Under the pieces are notes generated by a model, which was not told the origin of the DNA, did not search any database, and was given only the letters and a program-made list of their open reading frames with translations. A stretch of 64,000 nt of DNA from Acanthochromis polyacanthus. Lineage: Eukaryota; Chordata; Actinopteri; Pomacentridae. The translations under genes and the position numbers were made by a program. How positions within the stretch are numbered: position 1 is the first letter of the stretch; every line of letters begins with the position of its first letter. Below, one piece after another: positions 1 to 10,700 of the stretch. The stretch lies in assembly GCF_021347895.1 (NCBI RefSeq), contig NC_067114.1, positions 30,884,873 to 30,948,872 on the forward strand, given 5' to 3'.

Positions 1-3000
1 TCTGGCTGCGATGCTCCCTGACCTCAGCCTGGCTCCTCGCAGGTCCTGGAGGTCTCCGTGGAGGAGGTCCTACAGCCGCACCAAGCTGGCTCAGTGGGTA
101 CACCATTTAGATGTAGAACAGCTCAATATGTTCAGTAGAAACTCCCAGTTTTTAAGAGGAATTAATACTAACTTTATGCTATATTATCATCAGTTGAACA
201 GCATTAAGCTTTACAGTCAGATTGGAGGAGATCTAGGAGGGAGTCTGAACCCAGTTTGAACCACTGCTCCATAAAATATTAAAAACAGGGAATAATACAA
301 CCTCATTTCCTCCATAAATACTGCCTGGTACAATCAATACTCCAGCAGCCATGGGCAGAATATCAGAAACAAGTCTTTCTTGTTTTATTTTGAAGTATTT
401 GAGCTCTATTGGCTCCGACTGCCTCTGGTGGAGCTTTTAATGGGATGTTTGCAGAATCCTGAGTGTTTACTGACCTCCAGTGGTGTGAAGGAGGAACTGC
501 AGCACAGCATTAAGTGGAGAGAGAAATGATGGAGGTGGAGGAGGGCAGAGGTGGAGCAGGTGTATGAGATAAATCACAGAATAAAGTAAGATAAAATAAA
601 AGACTAAACTCTGGACACAAACTGCAGCCTGTTGGAAGACAATGTGTCTGTTTTTAAGATGATGAGGAGATTTATTTTTGCAGTCAGATTTAGATATGAT
701 TATATGAAGCTACAATGAACATTAGCTCAGCCTTCAGGTTTCTCCTGCTTTCCTGTTCTTTTTAAAGATGATTAATTACATTCTGCACAGTTTGTCTAAA
801 TCACTGTCCAGTGTGTTGGTCCAGAGATCTACAGAATTACAACTGACAGGATTTCGTGTTTCAAAAATCTCACATTGTGCAGATGTTTTGTGACTTTTTC
901 TGTTTTATTCTGATTCTTATGTATGTGCATGTGGCTCCAGTTTGAGCTCATTTGAACTTCCAGACTGAATCTTTGATTGCACTAAAACAAAAGATGCAGA
1001 ATTCTCACTCTACTTAATTATAAACTTCAGTCAAACTCCTCCATCTACATAAATTACAGTCAAGTGACAACAAAAGCACAAAAAACTTCAAAAATCTGTG
1101 ACTAAGAGCAGCACTGTCCACCACAGAGCACGGTAAACGACGTAAAACACAAACGTATGAATAAACGTGGTGCCATTGTTCCAGGTATCAGATCAGACAC
1201 CCGTAAACAGATAAGGTTCCTGTAAAAACAGGATAAAAAGATGAGACGTGCAACAGTGCTTCTGTCCTGTTCAGCCTCGCTCAGCAGAGTGTTTAATACT
1301 CATTATGACAAATAAAATCATTCTTTTCCATTACATTCTACATTCGTTTCGTTGATGTTCAATATTACTTCACTCACAATCACAAATCAAAGATACTGAC
1401 ACACTGACCAGCCTAAACTGCATCAACAGAGATATCAGTACTTCAAATACTGCATTTTTCAGCCATTCAGTTCTCAAACTGAGTCAAAAGTTAGCTTTAG
1501 TTTCAATACTAATTAAAATAAAACATTTTTACAAATGTACACAGTTCAGGATCTTAAATTAATCCCTTTTTAACCTCACTGATAAGTGAAACATACACAA
1601 AGAAATCATTACGAGTGAGCTAAAATAAAGCATGAGCTGAAGAGCGACAGCCATTATTAATAATTAATGTGTCTTAACTGTAAAGATGCACTTGAACACA
1701 AACAAATTACTTTTTCCAATTGTGGTACAAAGTTCAACCATAAATGAGTGCTGGAGCCAAACACTTAACTAACTAGCTTTCTACCTCGAAGTAAAAGACA
1801 GGCGCCATTCGGCGATAAAACGAAAGTAAACAAAAGAAATTAAGAATCAATACTCAACCCGTTCATAAGTTCAGGTGATCAAACTACCTTCCCACCATTT
1901 TGTACAACATTTTCGGAGTTCAGTGGCATTTCTGTACATATTCAAACCATACTAACCTGTAAAAACAGGATAAAAAGATGAGACGTGCAACAGTTCTGTC
2001 CTGGTCAGCCTCGCTCAGCAGAGTGAGGAAGTCCGCAGCAAGAGAGTCTGTAGCGAGAAGCACGTCACACTGCGTCCTGCTGGCCAAACTGAGGTATCCA
2101 GCAAAAACTCCACTGAATTAAAACAGTTGTCACATTTATACATTCACAGTCCCAAGAACTAAGATTATTGTTTCTTTTTCCTCACGGGAAATATTTCCAC
2201 AGTTTCAAAACAACCAAACAAACACAAAACGTGACGACATATTTTGTGTCCGTCACACCATCGTTGCATCAACAGTAAAAACAGCGTTAACAGTGAGGTT
2301 CACATCTGTTTCCTACTATTTTATTTGACTGTGAGTCACTGTTCTGTTGTTCCAGGTGGGAAAAGAATCCGGACTACTGTGACTCTGTGAAACAAACGCC
2401 TCCTTACAGCCGAGGAACCCGACTGGTGGACCTCATAGACATGGCTGTGCTGGACTTCCTCATGAGTCAGTAATGGTTTAACGTTCAGTCACTGGTTTAA
2501 CGTTCAGTCACTGGTTTAACGCTCAGTCACTGGTTTAATGCTCAGTCACTGGTTTAACGCTCAGTCACTGGTTTAATGCTCAGTCACTGGTTTAATGCTC
2601 AGTCACTGGTTTAATGCTCGGTAACTGGTTTAATGCTCAGTCACTGGTTTAATGCTCGGTAACTGGTTTAATGCTCAGTCACTGGTTTAATGCTCAGTCA
2701 CTGGTTTAATGCTCGGTCACTGGTTTAATGCTCGGTAACTGGTTTAATGCTCGGTAACTGGTTTAATGCTCAGTCACTGGTTTAATGCTCGGTAACTGGT
2801 TTAATGCTCAGTCACTGGTTTAATGCTCGGTAACTGGTTTAATGCTCGGTAACTGGTTTAATGCTCGGTCACTGGTTTAATGCTCGGTAACTGGTTTAAT
2901 GCTCAGTCACTGGTTTAATGCTCGGTAACTGGTTTAATGCTCAGTCACTGGTTTAATGCTCAGTCACTGGTTTAATGCTCGGTAACTGGTTTAATGCTCG

Positions 3001-5171
3001 GTAACTGGTTTAATGCTCAGTCACTGGTTTAATGCTCAGTCACTGGTTTAATGTTCGGTAACTGGTTTAATGCTCGGTAACTGGTTTAATGCTCAGTCAC
3101 TGGTTTAATGCTCAGTCACTGGTTTAATGCTCGGTAACTGGTTTAATGCTCAGTCACTGGTTTAATGCTCAGTCACTGGTTTAATGCTCGGTAACTGGTT
3201 TAATGCTCGGTAACTGGTTTAATGCTCAGTCACTGGTTTAATGCTCAGTCACTGGTTTAATGCTCGGTAACTGGTTTAATGCTCAGTCACTGGTTTAATG
3301 CTCGGTAACTGGTTTAATGCTCAGTCACTGGTTTAATGCTCGGTAACTGGTTTAATGCTCGGTAACTGGTTTAATGCTCGGTAACTGGTTTAATGCTCAG
3401 TCACTGGTTTAATGCTCGGTAACTGGTTTAATGCTCGGTAACTGGTTTAATGCTCAGTCACTGGTTTAATGCTCAGTCACTGGTTTAATGCTCAGTCACT
3501 GGTTTAATGCTCGGTAACTGGTTTAATGCTCAGTCACTGGTTTAATGCTCAGTCACTGGTTTAATGCTCGGTAACTGGTTTAATGCTCGGTAACTGGTTT
3601 AATGCTCAGTCACTGGTTTAATGCTCAGTCACTGGTTTAATGCTCGGTAACTGGTTTAATGCTCGGTAACTGGTTTAATGCTCAGTCACTGGTTTAATGC
3701 TCGGTAACTGGTTTAATGCTCGGTAACTGGTTTAATGCTCAGTCACTGGTTTAATGCTCAGTCACTGGTTTAATGCTCGGTAACTGGTTTAATGCTCAGT
3801 CACTGGTTTAATGCTCGGTAACTGGTTTAATGCTCGGTAACTGGTTTAATGCTCAGTCACTGGTTTAATGCTCAGTCACTGGTTTAATGCTCGGTAACTG
3901 GTTTAATGCTCAGTCACTGTGTGTCTTCTTTAAGAACAGAGCAGCACCACTTACACATGGTTGTTGTCGTCTTCACTGTTGCACACATTTTATCTCATTT
4001 TAAAGCCTTCCCACATGATGATGCTGCCACCGCCATGCTTTATGATGAGGATGTTCAGTCTGACTGGATTAAAACAAAGATACGCAGACACACAACAACA
4101 TTTCAACAACTTATAATAAAATAATCATCTCCCATTTAGATCAGCTCGTTAGCTAAAATCCATGATTTCCTGTTATAGTTTAATATTTCTGAGTTTGTTT
4201 TATTATTCAAAGGCAACATGGACAGACATCACTATGAGACATTTGAGAAGTTTGGTAATGAGACATTTCTGCTGCACCTGGACAACGGACGGGCGTGAGT
4301 ACCGGACATCTTTCATTTCAGAACTCTGTTGTTACTGTCAGTCATTTGGAGAAGACCTTACTGTTGGGGTTTTGTTGAAAACTAAAGTATTGCTGGTGAT
4401 ATTTTGCAGGTTTGGGCGTCACTCTCAGGATGAGCCGTCTATTCTTGCTCCTTTGCAGCAGTGTTGCAGGTAAAATAAGGAAAACTCAGACTGACTCCTT
4501 CATTAGAGTCATTCCAGAGTGAATCAAACAGCACAGTGGAGTAGAAATGATTCATCTACAAATTTAAGTGGATAACAGGAAAGAATCCAGAGAAGATTCT
4601 GATATTTAGACACTTTAATCAATGTTGGTGGAATGTTTCTGCTTGTTCCTTATTCTGTTAAACGTCTGCTTCTGTCCTGCTTTGATATTAAAGTTGTTTT
4701 TTTTTTTTTTTGCAAATTCTTGTCAAAAAAGCAAAATTATACTGACCATGACTTAATGTATGGAAACAACAAAACGGTGAAACATCCACGGGAGTGAACA
4801 CTTTTATAGTCACTGTATACCTAAAGAACCCAGACAGAAATGTGGTGTCTCATGTCTTTCTGTTATTATTTTTTTAATTAAACCCGTTGCCTTCCCTCCT
4901 GTCCACCGACCTCTACAGGATCCGGCGCTCCACCCTCCTCCGGCTGCGTCTCCTGGCCCTCCCTGACTTCCGTCTGAGCGACGTCATGCGGGAATCGTTG
5001 GCTCGGGATCCTCTGGCAGATGCTGCTCCTCTCCTGTCAGAAGCTCACCTGTCTGCTCTGGACCGCCGCCTGGCAGCCGTCCTGCAGGTGGTGCACACCT
5101 GTGAGGAAAAACACTCAGATGTCATCTATGACGACTTGCAGAGATACGATCAGGACAGTTTGACTGACTGA
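1..5171 (+). CDS. fam20c: FAM20C-like secretory-pathway protein kinase, 3' exons (partial)
   Basis: Five exons, the first cut by the window edge: 1-93, 2356-2465, 4213-4294, 4410-4469 and 4919-5171 (stop TGA). Phases agree at every junction and give 198 C-terminal residues. Conserved FAM20 blocks are visible: [15 protein letters not shown] in the first exon, [14 protein letters not shown] in the second, [18 protein letters not shown] in the third, HLDNGR and the paired Cys of QQCCR across exons 3-4. FAM20C is known to phosphorylate secreted proteins at S-x-E sites in the Golgi. The Asp in NMDRHH and the Asp in HLDNG correspond to catalytic and metal-binding positions, so this tail looks enzymatically competent. 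[14 protein letters not shown] and QQCCRIR resemble FAM20C more than the pseudokinase FAM20A, although [10 protein letters not shown] also recalls FAM20A. The donor of the second exon (gtcagt at 2466) touches a minisatellite. An AATAAA at 5385-5390 is the likely poly(A) signal. Confidence 0.85.
94..2355 (+). other. FAM20C-like intron, no gene seen
   Basis: Intron between the first two visible FAM20C-like exons, bounded by gtgggt at 94 and ttccag ending at 2355. It is AT-rich. A phrase of about 30 bases (gtaaaaacaggataaaaagatgag and what follows) occurs at about 1220 and again at about 1960, so there is one short internal duplication. I saw no RNA gene or coding exon in it. Confidence 0.6.
2473..3919. 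repeat. 19-bp minisatellite in FAM20C-like intron
   Basis: About 76 head-to-tail copies of a 19-base unit, GGTTTAATGCTCAGTCACT, alternating with the variant GGTTTAATGCTCGGTAACT. The first two or three copies carry ACG in place of ATG. The array starts within ten bases of the exon 2 donor: the sequence gtcagtaatggtttaacg at 2466 already looks like a diverged unit, so the array may have grown from the splice-donor region. Copies are very uniform, which suggests recent expansion. The order of the two variants is irregular. Confidence 0.97.
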
Positions 5172-5384
5172 AACACAAAACAATAACTTATACACTGTGT
5201 AGATATGAAGTACAGGTGTTTTATTTTGCTTTGAGTATTTTTGTAACTTAATCGTAAGTCTGAACATGAAATCCATCCATGACGGTAAACTGGTTCATGT
5301 CAAAGTGGAAATGAAGTGAGTTAAGTAAAAGTATAAAATGTAAAGTAAGGATTCAGCCTGTTCTGTAAATTCAGTGTTGAAAAT

Positions 5385-5390
5385 AATAAA
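5385..5390 (+). promoter_or_regulatory. poly(A) signal of FAM20C-like gene
   Basis: AATAAA about 215 bases after the FAM20C-like stop codon, the first canonical signal after the gene. Confidence 0.55.
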
Positions 5391-6402
5391 AAAGAGAAAG
5401 CTTCCAAGTTTAATGGGTACTGGTTAATTTAGGGCATGGATCAGGTTAAATACTGCAAAGGCATGAGCATGATTATAAAAGAAATAATTTCTTTATGACA
5501 ATAAGACCAAGATAAAAGCAGCTGTAGAGGTTACATAGAGTTTATATATAAACAGCTTTAACAGCAGAAGATCACTTCATGGACTGCTCTGTCATCATTT
5601 AAAAGGAAACACGCTGCTTAAAGGGTTGATTAAAGCATCCAATTTTATTTTAGTCCACAGAAGCGATTATCCTCACGTCTCTCCATAATTCTACCTCCTC
5701 TGTGTTCTACATGAACCACGTCAGTCCTTTTAACCATCTGAAGTCATTTTAAAGAAGCAGATCAGCTCATTTATGTGAAAAATGCTGTTTTCCACATTAA
5801 AAAAGTGACTGGAATGTTGTTAACGCATCAAAATGACTTGATTTCGTTCCTTATTTTCATTGTTGATGACTCTAATGATTACTTTCTGGATCAATTAATT
5901 AGCTCCTCGGTTTGTAAAATCTCAGAAAATGGTGAAAAGCTTTGATCAGAACTTCTCAGAGCTCACAACCTAAAGAGATTCAGTTTAATGTCATAAAGAA
6001 ATAATACAATTTTCTAAATTAAAAAGTTGGAAATAGAGATGTTTTTTTGTCCTAAAATTATTCAAACCAATCAATGGATGATCAAAAAGCTGCTGATTAA
6101 TTGAACAGCTGATGAACTGATTGATTACTGACTGCATTTCTAGTATAATAATAAAACTGAGCTCTGAGTCTAAGTGCAAACATTTGTTTGGTCTCAGTCC
6201 TTCAGCTACAGAAACCTTAAAGCTCCACACACACTCCCTTCAGTTGTGACCACACACTTAAAGTTGTGTGTTCCTGCAGGTTTTCATAGAAGTGTTTCCC
6301 TCCATCCAGCAGAGCGAGCTCACCTTCTATCAGAGGATCACTTTCTGCTGCAACAGTCTGTGCGCGCTCCCGTGCCGCTCGTGCATGTGAGAGCCAAAGA
6401 TG

Positions 6403-6414
6403 AGTTTCACTTTC
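6403..6414 (+). promoter_or_regulatory. ISRE upstream of Sp140-like gene A
   Basis: AGTTTCACTTTC, an exact match to the interferon-stimulated response element core (TTTCNNTTTC) bound by IRF/ISGF3 factors. It is followed by CCGGAAG, an ETS-type core, at about 6424, and by a likely short non-coding first exon ending at a gttagt donor near 6442. The ATG lies 175 bases downstream in a second exon that begins after tctctgcag at about 6537. No TATA box is evident. Confidence 0.7.
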
Positions 6415-6577
6415 CAAACATCACCGGAAGGAGGAACCGAGAGGTTAGTGGGAGTAGAAGAGGAAAAGCTGTGATCAGAGGAGGAAGAACATCCGCATGT
6501 TTATGTGACACCCGCTGTGCGCGGATTTTCTCTGCAGAACAGTGCGCTGAGACGCCGCTCTGAGCATCATAGGTCCG

Positions 6578-7745
6578 ATGGAGTTTCCGGGAAACAAAGA
6601 GCTTCTGCAGTTTTTCCACCGTCATAAAACCGACTTATCCTGCATGGAGAACCCGCACACCTTCCTGACCAAGATCAGAGACTACGACCTGATCCCGGAG
6701 GACAGATACGAGGTAACGACCCGTCTGGTTGCATTTGTTGTCCTCCTTTCCTCATCCGGGGGTCCTGGTGGTCAGAAAGGAGCGCTGGGCTCAGAGCAGG
6801 AACTAAAACCTGGCATCACTGATGTCAAGTTTTATGAGGAGTGACTCTGGGCTGGTTTTCTGTAAAGTTGGTTGCTAATCTCATCAGTCAGGTTGCAGGT
6901 TGTTGGGCTTGTTTTCTGAAGTGTAGTCACTGATTGGGCTGTTCTGCTGCCTGGATGGAGGAGGATGAACAGGAGAGCTGAACATTCAGTCTCTTGTCAC
7001 CAAACTGAGACCATACCCCACATTCTGATTGGCTGTCACCTGCTTTCCTTTGTAACAGAGGACTTCTACTCTGTGGCTTTGATGCTTTTACTTAAATATA
7101 AGATCAGAGTGCTTTCTCCTCCACCGGTGACCCTCTTACCAACCCTCGGGTTTTTAGAGTCCGAGCACTAATTCCTGTTTGTGAATTACTTCACCATTTT
7201 TTGAAACTCAACTTTGAAGGCCTAAAAATACTTGAAAACATTTGAAAATTTGCACACACATTGGCACTGGTGAAAAATCTGACATTTTTAGGTTTGCATA
7301 GGTGTGAGTAGGAATAAAGCAACAGCGATGTCTATTTACAGCACAGCACAACATTAGCATCATCTGGAGGTTTATTTCCAGCATCCAAGATGAGTTTTTT
7401 TGTCACTATTAATTCCTCATGAGAATATTTGTCCAGATGCAGAACTTTTCACTGTGTTCACCACTAACCCTTCCCAGTGATGTTTGGTTCTGTACAGCTA
7501 CAACACTCTGATCTCCAGAACAGACCAGAGAACAAAACAATGAGCTGAAAGATGATTAAAGGATCCGGATCACCGTCTGGATCCTGGATTTTTTTGAAGA
7601 TCTTCAAAAAAATCGTGGATCCAGACGGTGATCCGGATCACCAACAAAATCTAATCGATTGTTTCTTTTGCTCTTCCGGACATCCTGTAAAAATTTGGTG
7701 AAAATTCGTCCATGACTTTTTGAGTTATGCTGTTAACAGACAAAC

Positions 7746-7784
<39 letters not shown>

Positions 7785-10700
7785 GATGGCATGGCGGAGG
7801 TCTGCGCTCTCCGAGTGCTTCTCTAGTTTTTATTGCTTTGGTCTTAAATCTGCAGATTTGCTGTTTTTCATTGTCATGTAAGGTTGTTCATGTAAAGTTA
7901 GCTCACAGAAGCACTGTCTGCTTTAAGCCTTATAGTTAGGGTTTTTTTTTTAACAAAATGTCCAATGTTTGTTGGTTTCACAGGTATGGATTTGTTTTTG
8001 TTTATTTAAGTATGTAAATATAAATATGTTGTTGACAGAAGAAGCACTTGGCCTCTTTGAAGCTGGAAAAGTGAATTGTTTCTTTTTTTACTTTTGAAGT
8101 AAAACATAGATTTGCATATTTATGCATTCTTAATTTGTTTAATTATAGAAAAGGAGATTTTAAGGATGTGTGTACCAATTACACCTTATCTGGAGCAAAT
8201 CATATCAAACACGGGAGATGAATTCAGATTCACCAGCTGCTAACATTTACGTGCATTTAATTGTCTGTTAGACTCAGCAGTAGTGCTTAGTACCCTCGTA
8301 GCTCATCAAATGGCTGTGAACATAATTTACATCAATTCTTGTATTCCGGTGTTGCCGACTCTGCTGTTTGGTTTGGTAAATTAAGTGCGCCCCCCCAAGA
8401 GAAGAATTCACCAGCCGCCACTGTTCTCAGCAGAGCGGATGCAAACAGCGGATGCATTGAAAGCAGAGTCAGAGGAAACCTGTGCTAACGTGCTACAAAA
8501 CCACAAAACCATAAAAGTGCAAAACTCCAAATCTCCAGGCCCACTGTGTCAAAGATCACTCCTAAATCAATAATTAACTCCATAACTGCTCTCCATTAGC
8601 ACTGAAAATCTGAACTGTATGCATCAGTGTGTCTCCTGTAGAGCAGCATGGAACAGTTTTCAAAGAGAAAAGGGAATTCTGAAGTTCTTTTCTGTTCCTT
8701 CTCTTCACTCTAAACTGACTGATGGATAAAATGAGCTAAAGCTGACATTTTGTGTTTGTCACAGCTCCAAGTTTACTGAAAGTGAAACCTTTAATAAATA
8801 TACTGCCAGATAAAACCACATGTTCAGCTCATTTAACCCTCAGTCCAGTGCAGAAATCCTGAATTTCTCAGTGATAATACTTTTAATGTAGATAAAGGAA
8901 TGAGAGGTGAGTCAGGTGTAAACATGTACAGCTTCATGTGTCGTCATTAAGCTCATGTTAGCCTTCATCACATCATCCAACACTCATTCTCTCCTCTACT
9001 TTTCTTCTTGTGAGCAGAAGTTGCGGCGCATGAAGAGTAAAGAGAGCCTGAGGAGAGGCCTTTATGACACCCTGGACTGGTTGGAGAAGGAGCTGTCAGA
9101 GGACATCTCTGTCTTCTGGAGGTGTGTCTTCATGGAGCCCATCCTGCACTTTTATCCAACCCTGCAGCGGCTGCACAAGAGCCTCCTGGACGGTGAGGTG
9201 CTTTCTGGTCATCATGGTGTTCAGGATGGGGTTCTGTTTTCCTGTGAAAAGCACTCAGACATAGGGACATGTCGGCGAACGGGGAAGAGGTCGTCTTGGC
9301 TTTGGGGCCACGATCCCAGCCTGGAATAAGGCCAGTCCGCCCCAAAGATGCAAGCTGGTGCTTAAAAGAAGCAGACAGGTGACCAAAAACCATCACACAG
9401 GCGAAGCAAGGGCAGCAGAGTGTAAAAGTGTCTAAAAGTCATCCACCAATAAATGTGTGCTGATGTTTGCTGTGTCTTTGTTTAACTCCAGGGTCTTTCC
9501 ATTTTGAATCACGGCTTCCTCAGAGAGTGGAAATGAAAGAGAGAGACGACGGGAAAAGGAAGAAACTTCCAGAAGATGAGCTGAAGCAGACAAACTCTGT
9601 GAAGAAGAAGAAGAAGAAACAGAGACGGAGGAGAAGGAGTGATGATGATGATGAAGATGGTGATGATGATGAGGAGCAGCCTGGTCCTTCATCCCAGATG
9701 AGTCTGAGGAAAAAAACTAAAAAAATAAGTTTCTGTAAGCCACCTCAAACTTATGTTTAATATGGATCTGTCCATCCTCTAGCTAAGTGGTATTAAATGA
9801 CAGCATGGACGCAGCAGGTTGTAAATAATGTGGTATTCCCCAGTTTAAGCTAATGAACACAGATCATTTGTGTTTCAGTGTTTCTATTTCCTTAGTTTGA
9901 AGTTCAAAACATCCAGTGTCAGGAAAAGTTTGAGGAACAGGTCATGGTCACCTGCAGACTAGAATTAGAAAACGTAGCAGCTGTCCAAAGTTTAACAGGC
10001 TGGCTTTGTAATGTTTCTTTGTAAATGCATCACAAATGAAGAAGCAATCTAAAGAGTTTATGTTTTTTCTTATTTTAACTTTCCAGCTTCTCCGCTGAAG
10101 AAAGGAGAGAAGGGTGACATCTGGACGTGGCCTCTCTATCAGAGCCAGCTGCCTGTGACCTGTGGAAGCATGGAGGGAACGCTGCAGAGAGACAGACTGG
10201 CTCAAGGTGGAACACCCACTGAATGCGTCTGTGCAGTTAGTTTGCTCTGCAATCTGTCTAAATGTGATTGAGTCACTCATTCTCTGGATGTTTCAGGTGA
10301 GAAATGTATTTGGATCAAACAGTGGTTTACTCCGACTGAATTTGAGAAGTTTTCAGGGAAGGAGAGCTGTAAGAACTGGAAAGTGAGCATTCGATGTCGT
10401 GGCACCACCCTGGGGAAACTGATAGAGGTTTGTTGATCTTGGAAGCATGTCTTCCCATGCCTCAACACTTGCCGTGTTTTTATATCGCTTCACTGACAGT
10501 TTGCTGTAAAGATCTCCTCTCCTCACAGGAAGGTCACCTGAAAGCACCAAACTACCAAAGAAGAAGTAAAAAGGTACAAATAAAAACTTTCTCACTCAGC
10601 AGTGTTTCTTTTTTCTTCTTATTTATTCTGATCTGAACTATTTCCTTTTTTCCTCCTCCTAGGCCAAGAAATCCCTTTTTCCTTCCAGTTGTTCAAATGA

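Noticed and set aside
2473..3919. Regularly repeated array resembling a CRISPR
   Set aside because: The unit is only 19 bases with no unique spacers; neighbouring units are the same two variants. It is a minisatellite in a vertebrate intron.
4162..4473. Single 103-codon open frame
   Set aside because: It reads through the FAM20C-like exon 3, intron and exon 4. The intron has clear gtgagt and ttgcag borders and the spliced frame matches the family.
1..5171. FAM20A as identity of the left-edge gene
   Set aside because: [10 protein letters not shown] favours it slightly, but [19 protein letters not shown] and QQCCRIR fit FAM20C better. Not fully excluded without an alignment.
9432..9692. Minus-strand His/Ser-rich open frame
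   Set aside because: Antisense of the Lys/Asp-coding linker exon; simple-sequence shadow.
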